A stretch of 64,000 nt of DNA from the NCBI GenBank assembly GCA_036227345.1, contig CP109468.1:7688001-7752000 (forward strand). The letters are read 5' to 3'. The position numbers and the translations under genes are program-made. Positions within the stretch are counted from its first letter, which is position 1, and each line of letters opens with the position of its first letter. Below are positions 41,923 through 48,629 of the stretch, in pieces. The notes under the pieces are model-generated. The model saw only the letters and a program-made list of their open reading frames with translations. It was not told the DNA's origin and searched no databases. The DNA comes from Streptomyces sp. NBC_01463 (GTDB lineage: Bacteria > Actinomycetota > Actinomycetes > Streptomycetales > Streptomycetaceae).

Positions 41923-43044
41923 TCAGGACTTGGTGATCTTCACCAGCCGCACGGTGCTCAGGATCTTCTGGACCGTCGCGTCCGGCAGTTCGTCGGGGAC
42001 GTTGTCGGCGGCGTACAGCACCCAGGAGGAGAAGGCGCCTTCACTGTTCTTGAAGGTGAAGGCGATGGTCTTGCCGTCGGAGTCGCACTTCTTCTTCTTG
42101 GTGACGTTCGGGGCCGTGGCGGTGACCACGCTGCCCGTCAGACCCGACTTGGTCGTGTACTGCTTGGCCTTGCTGATCTTGATGGTCTTCTTCGGCATGT
42201 GCTGCGCGTACGCGCCCCACGCCCAGGTGCCCGCCTCGTTCCGGGCGTTCACGGCGGCGTCCGTGGCGCCTTCCGCGCCGCGGGTGCCGGTGCCGGCCAG
42301 GCTGTAGTTCTCCTTGGTGCCGTCCTTGTCGAAGTCGTCGACGCACCACTTGCTCTTCAGGTCCGCCGGCGCGGAGAAGCCGATGAGCGGCGGCTTGTCC
42401 TCCTTCGCCTCGTCCTCGAAGTACGAGAACGTGCCGGGGGACGAGACCTCCCAGTCACCGGGCACGTCGAACTGGGTGCCCCACTTGGGGTTGGTCACGA
42501 CCTTCCAGCCCGCGATGAGCGGCTTGGGGTCGCTGTCGCTGCCGCGCGGGTTCGCCTCGGACGGGGACGCGGAGCCGGAGGGCTTGGCGGGCGCGGACGA
42601 CTTCGTGTCGTCGGCGACGTTCTTGCCGTCCTTGTCGTCGTCCTTGTTCAGCACGACGACGCCCGTGACCGCCGCGGCCACGACGACCGCGGTCGCCGCG
42701 ACGATGGCGATGACCGTCGTCTTCTTCTTGTCGTTGCCGGGCTGGGGCCCGCCGGGCGGACCGGGCACCGCGTACTGCGGGGCGGTCGGTTGCTGGTACG
42801 GGTTGGGCTGCTGGTATCCCGGCTGGCCCTGCTGCGGATAGCCGTACCCCGGCTGCTGCCCCGGCTGACCCTGCTGCGGGTAGCCGTACCCGGGCTGCTG
42901 TCCGGGCTGCTGCCCGGTGCCGGGCTGCTGCTGCCCCGGCTGCTGATAGGGATTCGGCTGCTGGTACCCCGGCTGCTGGTACGGGTTCTGGTTCTGGTCC
43001 TGCGGGTTTTGCTCGCCCCCGGGCGGCTGCTGTCCTGGCCACAT
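41923..43044 (-). CDS. Membrane-anchored protein with Gln/Pro/Tyr-rich repeats
   Basis: The protein is 373 aa. ATG at 43044 has TATCGT 8 nt upstream and no RBS, so it is probably leaderless. Residues 1-105 are low-complexity and repetitive (NPYQQPGYQQPNPYQQPGQQ, then two copies of PGYGYPQQGQPG). A transmembrane helix follows (TVIAIVAATAVVVAAAVTGVVVL, cited from about 111), then a Lys/Asp/Ser linker and an exported C-terminal domain (about 175-373) with three Cys. The repeats are cytoplasmic by the positive-inside rule. Function unknown; the layout is common in Streptomyces. Confidence 0.88.
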   Translation of the reverse strand: MWPGQQPPGGEQNPQDQNQNPYQQPGYQQPNPYQQPGQQQPGTGQQPGQQPGYGYPQQGQPGQQPGYGYPQQGQPGYQQPNPYQQPTAPQYAVPGPPGGPQPGNDKKKTTVIAIVAATAVVVAAAVTGVVVLNKDDDKDGKNVADDTKSSAPAKPSGSASPSEANPRGSDSDPKPLIAGWKVVTNPKWGTQFDVPGDWEVSSPGTFSYFEDEAKEDKPPLIGFSAPADLKSKWCVDDFDKDGTKENYSLAGTGTRGAEGATDAAVNARNEAGTWAWGAYAQHMPKKTIKISKAKQYTTKSGLTGSVVTATAPNVTKKKKCDSDGKTIAFTFKNSEGAFSSWVLYAADNVPDELPDATVQKILSTVRLVKITKS

Positions 43045-43183
43045 GGCGAGTAACGATAGAGGGGAGCCGTCCGGTCGGCTACGGCCGCCCCCGTGAGCGG
43101 ACGGTGAAGGATGCGGCCGGGGCCGGAGAGGGTGACCGGTGAGGCATGGCCAAACATCGCTACCCATGAGTAACATCTGGCTC

Positions 43184-43636
43184 ATGAGCGCTGAAAAGAT
43201 GACCGCCGGCGAGATGCTCGCCGCGACGGTTCCGATGGTCCGGACCCTCAACCTCGAATTCCTGGAGTCCACCGCCGAACGCGCGGTGATCCGCATGCCG
43301 GACCAGGCCGACTTCCACAACCACGTCGGCGGACCGCACGCCGGTGCCATGTTCACCCTGGCGGAGTCGGCGAGCGGCGCCATCGTCATCGCCGCCTTCG
43401 GTGACCAGCTGACGCGGGCCGTGCCGCTGGCGGTGAGCGCCGAGATCGGCTACCGGAAGCTGGCCATGGGTGAGGTCACCGCGACCGCCACGCTCGGCCG
43501 GCCGGTGGCCGACGTCGTCGCCGAGCTCGACGCGGGCAAGCGCCCCGAGTTCCCGGTGACCATCGAGATCACGCGCGCGGACGGCGCCGTGACCGGTGAG
43601 ATGACCGTCGTCTGGACGCTCCGCCCGAACGCCTGA
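43184..43636 (+). CDS. DUF4442/PaaI-like hotdog-fold thioesterase
   Basis: The protein is 150 aa. ATG at 43184 has TAACAT 8 nt upstream and no RBS, so the mRNA is probably leaderless; ATG at 43166 would put the -10 box inside the gene. The hotdog fold is suggested by FHNHVGGPHAGAMFTLAESA (about 46-65, with the catalytic His/Asn-Gly region), SAEIGYRKLAMGEVTATATL and VTIEITRADGAVTGEMTVVW. It probably hydrolyses acyl-CoA thioesters. It is not linked to any pathway gene. Confidence 0.88.
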   Translation: MSAEKMTAGEMLAATVPMVRTLNLEFLESTAERAVIRMPDQADFHNHVGGPHAGAMFTLAESASGAIVIAAFGDQLTRAVPLAVSAEIGYRKLAMGEVTATATLGRPVADVVAELDAGKRPEFPVTIEITRADGAVTGEMTVVWTLRPNA

Positions 43637-43826
43637 CACCGGATGTCCCCGGCCGGGGCCGCCAGGCACCCGAGAGGGAGCGGGCGGCCCTTCGCCCTGT
43701 CCGGCCCCGATCCGCCGGGACCGCCCTTCGCGCTGTTCCGGCCGTCGGGGCGACCGGTAGGCTTCCCGCCGTGCGCCGAGGAGTTGTCCGGCGGGCGATG
43801 AGGCCATCACTACGGAGGAACCGGCG

Positions 43827-44474
43827 TTGCACATCCAGGAGTGGCTGGAGACCGTCCCCGCGATCAGCGTGTACGCCCTGGTGGGCGTCGTCATCGGGCT
43901 GGAGAGCCTGGGCATCCCGCTGCCCGGCGAGATCGTACTGATCAGTGCGGCGCTGCTGGCCTCGGGCCACGACGGGATCAACCCCTGGATCCTGGGCGCC
44001 TGCGCCACGGCCGGGGCGGTGATCGGCGACTCGATCGGCTACGCCATCGGCCGCAAGGGTGGACGGCCGCTGCTCGCCTGGCTCGGCGGGAAGTTCCCCC
44101 GGCACTTCGGCGAGGGCCATATCGCCATGGCGGAGCGCTCGTTCCAGAAGTGGGGCATGTGGGCGGTCTTCTTCGGCCGCTTCGTCGCGCTGCTGCGCAT
44201 CTTCGCCGGACCGCTCGCGGGCGTGCTGCACATGCCCTACTGGAAGTTCCTCACCGCCAACGTGCTCGGCGGGATCGCCTGGGCCGGCGGCACCACGGCC
44301 GTCATCTACTCGGTGGGTGTCGTCGCCGAGGCCTGGCTCAAGCGGTTCTCGTACCTGGGACTCGCGATCGCCGTGCTGATCGGGCTCGCCTCGATGCTGA
44401 TCCTCAAGAACCGGGCCAAGAAGGCGGCCGCACGGGCCGAGGCCGAACCGGCGGCCGTACCCGTCGCCGACTGA
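43827..44474 (+). CDS. DedA-family membrane protein
   Basis: The protein is 215 aa. TTG at 43827 was chosen because GGAGG is 8 nt upstream and the protein then starts with a typical N-terminus. LESLGIPLPGEIVLISAALLA (cited from about 26) is the DedA amphipathic signature. GDSIGYAIGRKGGR (about 68-81) and FFGRFVALLRIFAGPLAGVL (about 114-133) contain the conserved Asp and Arg pair. Five hydrophobic segments are visible. Family members aid lipid carrier recycling, proton balance and peptide resistance. A shared terminator separates it from the gamma-carbonic anhydrase gene. Confidence 0.94.
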   Translation: MHIQEWLETVPAISVYALVGVVIGLESLGIPLPGEIVLISAALLASGHDGINPWILGACATAGAVIGDSIGYAIGRKGGRPLLAWLGGKFPRHFGEGHIAMAERSFQKWGMWAVFFGRFVALLRIFAGPLAGVLHMPYWKFLTANVLGGIAWAGGTTAVIYSVGVVAEAWLKRFSYLGLAIAVLIGLASMLILKNRAKKAAARAEAEPAAVPVAD

Positions 44475-44483
44475 CGGCAGGGC

Positions 44484-44505
44484 GCCCCGGCCGTGCGGCC
44501 GGGGC
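44484..44505. terminator. Bidirectional terminator between dedA and the gamma-carbonic anhydrase gene
   Basis: GCCCCGGCCG and CGGCCGGGGC are exact complements with two bases between. It lies 9 nt from either stop and serves both convergent genes. Confidence 0.8.
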
Positions 44506-44513
44506 CCGCGTGC

Positions 44514-45044
44514 TCAGCCCTCGTACGCCTGCCGGTGCGCCTTCGCCAGCTCCACGTAGCCGACGGCGTTGAACCTGATGCCTTCGAGCTCCTCCTCGGT
44601 CAGCTGCCGCTTGACCTTCGCGGGCACGCCCGCGACGAGCGAGCCCGGTGGCACCCGCATCCCCTGCGGGACGAGGGCCTGGGCGGCGATCAGCGAGCCG
44701 GTGCCGATGTGGGCGCCGTTGAGGACCGTGGCGCCCATGCCGACCAGGACGTCGTCCTCGATGGTGCAGCCGTGCAGCACGGCGTTGTGCCCGACCGAGA
44801 CGCGCGCGCCGACGGTGACCGGGAAGCCGGGGTCGACATGCACGCTGCAGTTGTCCTGGATGTTGGAGTCGGCGCCGATGACGATGGGGCCGCAGTCCGC
44901 CCGCAGCACCGCCTGGTACCAGAGGCTGGAGCCCGCGGCCATGGTGATCTCACCGATCGCGACCGACGTCGGTGCGGTGAAGACGTCGGCGTCGATGGCC
45001 GGCTCCTTGCCGCCCATGGCCGTGATCAACGCCTGCTCTGCCAT
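44514..45044 (-). CDS. Gamma-class carbonic anhydrase-like (left-handed beta-helix)
   Basis: The protein is 176 aa. ATG at 45044 follows GGGAGGGA. Hexapeptide repeats fill the middle (IGADSNIQDNCSVHVDPGFP, VTVGARVSVGHNAVLHGCTI, DDVLVGMGATVLNGA). The three zinc-binding His are visible (VHVD, VGHN, LHGC), as in Cam/CamH and PaaY-like proteins. It probably hydrates CO2 or acts as a structural relative. No CO2-fixing partner is near. Confidence 0.92.
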   Translation of the reverse strand: MAEQALITAMGGKEPAIDADVFTAPTSVAIGEITMAAGSSLWYQAVLRADCGPIVIGADSNIQDNCSVHVDPGFPVTVGARVSVGHNAVLHGCTIEDDVLVGMGATVLNGAHIGTGSLIAAQALVPQGMRVPPGSLVAGVPAKVKRQLTEEELEGIRFNAVGYVELAKAHRQAYEG

Positions 45045-45215
45045 CGCGCGTCCCTCCCTGCTCAGGTGCTGTGGACCGCGGTCGGTCCGATCGCGGCCGG
45101 ACGGTCCCGCCCGGGAAAACGGTAAGCGACGCGTGCACCGGCCGGACCGCCGGTGGGGTGAAGATCACAGGCGGGTGCGGTGAGCGGCCGCGGGCCCGAC
45201 GACTACCGTGAGCGC

Positions 45216-45953
45216 GTGCCGAAGAACAGAAACACGTTCTCATCCCTGACCGCCTGGCGGCGGCGCGCCCTGTCCGGGGCCGTCCATCGCTGCTGGTGCT
45301 GGGTGCAGGAGACCGGCGCGGTCACCGCGGCACACCCCGGCGGGCTGCGGTTCCGCCGGATCGGCGAGGGGAGCCGGCTGGCCTTCCCCCAGGGCACGGT
45401 GTTCGGGGAACCGTGGATCGAGCTGGGCGCGCACTGCATCATCGGCGAACAGGTCACCCTCACGGCGGGGCTGATGCCCGATCTCGACCTCGGGCCGGAG
45501 ACCGTCCTGACCCTCGGCGACGGTGTGGTGCTCGGCCGCGGCAGCCATGTCGTCGCCGACACGACGGTGACGATCGGGTCGGACACGTACTGCGGACCGT
45601 ACGTCTACATCACCTCGACCAACCACAGCTACGACGACCCGCAGCAGCCGGTCGGCAAGCAGTGGCCGCGGATGGAGCCGGTGGTCATCGGGCCGGGCTG
45701 CTGGATCGGCACGGGGGCGGTGATCCTGCCCGGCGCCCGGCTGGGCCGCAACGTGGTGGTGGCCGCGGGTGCGGTGGTACGCGGCGAGGTGCCCGACCAC
45801 GCGGTCGTGGCCGGGGCTCCGGCCCGTGTCGTACGGAGCTGGGACGCCGAGAAGGGCTGGCAGCCGCCCCTGCGCACACCGGCTCCGGTGCCGATCCCCG
45901 AGGGCGTGACCCCCGAACAGCTGCTGGCCGTGGCGGAGCTCGACGAGAGCTGA
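45216..45953 (+). CDS. Acyltransferase, left-handed beta-helix family
   Basis: The protein is 245 aa. GTG at 45216 lies 7 nt after TACCGT (45204-45209), so it is probably leaderless; GTG at 45180 would place the -10 box inside. Hexapeptide repeats begin near residue 65 (EQVTLTAGLMPDLDLG, GDGVVLGRGSHVVADTTVTI) with STNHSYDDPQQPV, as in maltose/galactoside O-acetyltransferases, and end in GAVVRGEVPDHAVVAGAPA. A long N-terminal segment (about 1-60) is Arg/Trp-rich. It likely acetylates a sugar or wall polymer with acetyl-CoA. Confidence 0.9.
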   Translation: MPKNRNTFSSLTAWRRRALSGAVHRCWCWVQETGAVTAAHPGGLRFRRIGEGSRLAFPQGTVFGEPWIELGAHCIIGEQVTLTAGLMPDLDLGPETVLTLGDGVVLGRGSHVVADTTVTIGSDTYCGPYVYITSTNHSYDDPQQPVGKQWPRMEPVVIGPGCWIGTGAVILPGARLGRNVVVAAGAVVRGEVPDHAVVAGAPARVVRSWDAEKGWQPPLRTPAPVPIPEGVTPEQLLAVAELDES

Positions 45954-45974
45954 CCGGCCCGCCCGTACCGGCTG

Positions 45975-46841
45975 TCACCCGGTCGCGAGCAGTACCGTGC
46001 CGAGAAGCGCGAGCCCGGCTCCCGCCGCCTGCACACCGCGCAGCCGCTCGCCGAGGAATCCCCGCGCGGCCAGGGCCGTGACCACCGGGTAGAGCGAGGC
46101 CAGCACGGCGGCGACGGTGACCGGACCGTGCTGTGCGGCGATCGAGTAGGTGCCGTTCGCCGCGACGTCCGCGAGACCCACGAAGGTCAGCGCCGGCAGC
46201 GCGCCGAGCACCACGGCGGCACCGCCCTCCTCGGGCAGCGCCCGGCCTCCGCGCCGCACGGAGACGTACAGAGCCGTGCCGCCCACCGCGACGTTGGTGA
46301 TCCGCTGCACGAAGAGCGCCAGGAACAGCCCGGTCACGGTGGTGGACGCCTCGGCGATGAGGGACATCACGGCCCCGAAGCCGAAGGCCGCGACCAGGGT
46401 CAGCAGGACCGCCTGCCGCTGCACCGGGGCGCCGCGCAGCTGCGGCCCGCCCGCCATCACGATGCCCGCCACGGCGACGGCCACCCCGGCGAACTGCAGG
46501 AGCCCGGGCCGCTCGCCGACGATCAGTCCGACGCTCACCGGCACGGCCACCCCCAGCGAACCGAGCGGCGACACCACCCCCATCGGGCCGAGCGCCAGCG
46601 CCTTGTAGAAGCTCAGCATCGCGACCGGCCCCACCGCGCCCGCCGCGACGGCGAACCAGAGCTGCCCGCCGGCCTCGCTCCAGCCGCCGGTGGCGACCAC
46701 GATCACGCCGAGCACGGCCGCGGCGACGACCTGCGAGACGACCACCACGGTCAGCGCGGGCGTACGCCGGGTCAGGAGGCCGCCGCCGAAGTCGGCCAGA
46801 CCCCACAGCAGGCTGGTGGCCAGGGCGAACAGTGCGGTCAT
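45975..46841 (-). CDS. EamA/DMT-family transporter
   Basis: The protein is 288 aa with ten hydrophobic segments in two homologous halves (about 1-135 and 145-288). The second half contains LASLYPVVTALAARGFLGER (about 248-267), typical of EamA. ATG at 46841 is divergent to an XRE-cupin regulator, and an operator-like repeat lies near the regulator start. Metabolite export is likely; the substrate is unknown. Confidence 0.92.
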   Translation of the reverse strand: MTALFALATSLLWGLADFGGGLLTRRTPALTVVVVSQVVAAAVLGVIVVATGGWSEAGGQLWFAVAAGAVGPVAMLSFYKALALGPMGVVSPLGSLGVAVPVSVGLIVGERPGLLQFAGVAVAVAGIVMAGGPQLRGAPVQRQAVLLTLVAAFGFGAVMSLIAEASTTVTGLFLALFVQRITNVAVGGTALYVSVRRGGRALPEEGGAAVVLGALPALTFVGLADVAANGTYSIAAQHGPVTVAAVLASLYPVVTALAARGFLGERLRGVQAAGAGLALLGTVLLATG

Positions 46842-46915
46842 GGGCGAGCCTCGCAGTACAGTGCGGTGGACGGTTGGGTGCACCACACCGTAGTGCAGTA
46901 TTTTCGACTCTGTCA

Positions 46916-46929
46916 TCCAAAATATTGGA
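46916..46929. promoter_or_regulatory. Operator-like inverted repeat in the eamA/xre divergent region
   Basis: TCCAA-AATA-TTGGA has 5-bp arms and lies 7 bp before the regulator's GTG. It is in an A/T-rich stretch (TTTTCG, AATATT) that probably holds the promoter. Confidence 0.45.
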
Positions 46930-46935
46930 CGGAAC

Positions 46936-47508
46936 GTGACTGACCTCGACCAGCTGACCCAGTCCCTCGCGCGCAACCTCAAGCGCTGGCGCGGTGAGCG
47001 GGGGTTCACTCTGGACGCACTCGCCACGCGTGCCGGGGTCAGCCGCGGCATGATCATCCAGATCGAACAGGCCCGCACCAATCCGAGCGTCGGCACCACG
47101 GTCAAGCTCGCCGACGCGCTCGGGGTCAGCATCACCACACTGCTCGACTACGACCAGGGCTCCCCGGTCCGCCTGGTGCCCGAGGACCAGGCCGTCCGCA
47201 TGTGGTCCACGGAAGCGGGCAGTTCCACCACCCTGCTGGTCGGCACCGAGGCCCGGGGCCCGCTGGAGCTGTGGACCTGGCATCTGGTGCCCGGTGACGG
47301 CAGCGCCTCCGACCCGCATCCCGAGGGCACCGTGGAACTGCTCCACGTCGCCGCGGGCACCCTCACCCTGGACGTGGACGGCGCCTCGTACACCGTGCCG
47401 GCGGGCACGTCCGCCACCTTCGAGGCCCATCACCCGCACGCCTATCGCAACGAGGGTTCCGAAGCCGTCGACGTCACCATGGCGGTCTCCATCCCGCCCG
47501 TCAGATGA
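46936..47508 (+). CDS. XRE-cupin regulator
   Basis: The protein is 190 aa. The HTH is at the N terminus (RGERGFTLDALATRAGVSRG, about 20-39) and the cupin domain at the C terminus, with GDGSASDPHPEGTVELLHVA (about 119-138) and TSATFEAHHPHAYRNEG. His/Glu residues could bind a metal or ligand. GTG at 46936 is used. The regulator is divergent to an EamA exporter, which it most likely represses until a ligand appears. Confidence 0.92.
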   Translation: MTDLDQLTQSLARNLKRWRGERGFTLDALATRAGVSRGMIIQIEQARTNPSVGTTVKLADALGVSITTLLDYDQGSPVRLVPEDQAVRMWSTEAGSSTTLLVGTEARGPLELWTWHLVPGDGSASDPHPEGTVELLHVAAGTLTLDVDGASYTVPAGTSATFEAHHPHAYRNEGSEAVDVTMAVSIPPVR

Positions 47509-47552
47509 GACGCTCAACCGGCAGGCAAGGAGGGGCTGTTAGCGTGTCCCGC

Positions 47553-48107
47553 ATGCGCGCCCCCATCGGCTCCTTCGAGGACGCCTGCCCCGCTGCCGAC
47601 CGTCTCGCACTCCTCACCGCGCCGGTGGCCGCGGCGGTACGCGAAGGCTGGGGCGACATCCCCGCCGAGCAGATCATCCACGTCGACACGGACCCGGAGA
47701 TCGCCGACACGGCGGCCTTCGTGGAGCACCACGGAGCCGATCTGCTGGAGCGCTCGGCCAACTGTGTCGTCGTGGCCGGCAAGCGCGGCGGCGAGGTCAC
47801 CCTCGCCGCCTGTCTGGTCCTCTCCCACTCCCGCGTCGACGTGAACGGCGCCGTCCGCAAGCACCTCGGCGCCCGCAAGGCGTCGTTCGCCCCGATGGAC
47901 ACGGCGGTCGGTGAGACGGGCATGGAGTACGGCGGCATCACCCCGGTCGGACTCCCGGGCGGCTGGCCGCTGTTGATCGACTCCGCCGTCGTGGACGAGG
48001 AGTGGGTCCTCGTCGGCAGCGGCACCCGGCGCGGCAAGCTGATCATGCCGGGCAAGGCGCTGGCGGCGCTGCCGGGGGCCGTGGTCGTCGAGGGCCTGGG
48101 AGTCTGA
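47553..48107 (+). CDS. YbaK/prolyl-tRNA editing domain protein
   Basis: The protein is 184 aa. ATG at 47553 has TAGCGT 7 nt upstream; GTG at 47544 with AGGAGGGG is an alternative, and the shorter form matches the usual MRAPIG start. The YbaK/ProX fold is seen in CVVVAGKRGGEVTLAACLVL (about 71-90) with the conserved Lys and in EYGGITPVGLPGGWPLLIDS (about 126-145). It may hydrolyse misacylated Cys- or Ala-tRNA(Pro). The next genes belong to the Fxs cassette, so it ends the conserved block. Confidence 0.9.
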   Translation: MRAPIGSFEDACPAADRLALLTAPVAAAVREGWGDIPAEQIIHVDTDPEIADTAAFVEHHGADLLERSANCVVVAGKRGGEVTLAACLVLSHSRVDVNGAVRKHLGARKASFAPMDTAVGETGMEYGGITPVGLPGGWPLLIDSAVVDEEWVLVGSGTRRGKLIMPGKALAALPGAVVVEGLGV

Positions 48108-48412
48108 CCGAATCGTGTCTCGGTTGCCGGTCCTGTTTCCGCATCAGTCTGGTCCGGGCCTCCCCGCTGCGGGAGGCTGGGCCTGGCATGCCCTGGCTCC
48201 GGCGAACGGGCCGGGCGGGGAGCGGATTGGGCCATCCGGGGGTGGTGCGCGTGACCGCAGGGCGGGTGCGCGCGTTGTGGTGCGCAGCGCCCCGACGTGT
48301 GTCCAAGTGGCTATCTCTGAAGATTTGTCCTATTTATAAGGAAAACCAGGGATTCTTCCCTGTCCATATCGGGGTTCGCGATCATGGACGTCCTCAACAT
48401 GAAGGGCCTTAA
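48108..48412 (+). promoter_or_regulatory. Upstream region of fxsA
   Basis: No gene is supported in these 305 bp. The last part (48316-48375) is unusually A/T-rich for this chromosome. It holds the near-palindrome TCCTATTTATAAGGA (48328-48342) and a perfect hairpin CAGGGA-TTCT-TCCCTG (48347-48362). The promoter and a leader structure for the cassette are probably here. The RBS GAAGGG is 7 nt before the fxsA ATG. Confidence 0.5.
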
Positions 48413-48607
48413 ATGAAAACTACACTCGTCTCGGCGGCCGTCCGGCCGGGGTTCGCGCCCCGCAGCCAGGCCGTGCCCCGGGTGCCGCTCGCGCAGCGAG
48501 CCGCTGTCCAGGGTGGCGGGGCCCTGCCCGCATCGATCAGCCGGCTCCTGCCGACTGACACCGGGGCGAGTCCGTTGGTGATCGCAGCCTTTCAGTCGTC
48601 CGTCTGA
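48413..48607 (+). CDS. fxsA: FxsA: FxSxx-COOH RiPP precursor peptide
   Basis: The peptide is 64 aa. ATG at 48413 has GAAGGG upstream. It ends ...AFQSSV, matching Phe-x-Ser-x-x at the C terminus: Phe60, Gln61, Ser62, Ser63, Val64. The first 50 residues are a leader-like, Ala/Pro/Val-rich, mostly uncharged stretch (VRPGFAPRSQAVPRVPLAQR). FxsB-family enzymes are known to join the Phe ring to the Ser beta-carbon in such motifs, making a three-residue cyclophane. The stop is 22 bp before fxsB. No protease or exporter is coded beside it, so release and export are unexplained. Confidence 0.88.
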   Translation: MKTTLVSAAVRPGFAPRSQAVPRVPLAQRAAVQGGGALPASISRLLPTDTGASPLVIAAFQSSV

Positions 48608-48629
48608 GTAGCCGGAACCGTCACGCGTC

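Noticed and set aside
40849..43053. A 734-aa plus-strand frame across the MFS and Gln/Pro-rich genes
   Set aside because: It runs antisense to two clear genes, is His/Gly/Arg-rich without motifs and has no RBS.
48399..48416. A 5-codon ORF (ATG AAG GGC CTT AAA TGA) before fxsA
   Set aside because: It is too short to support; the GAAGGG in it is better read as the fxsA ribosome binding site.
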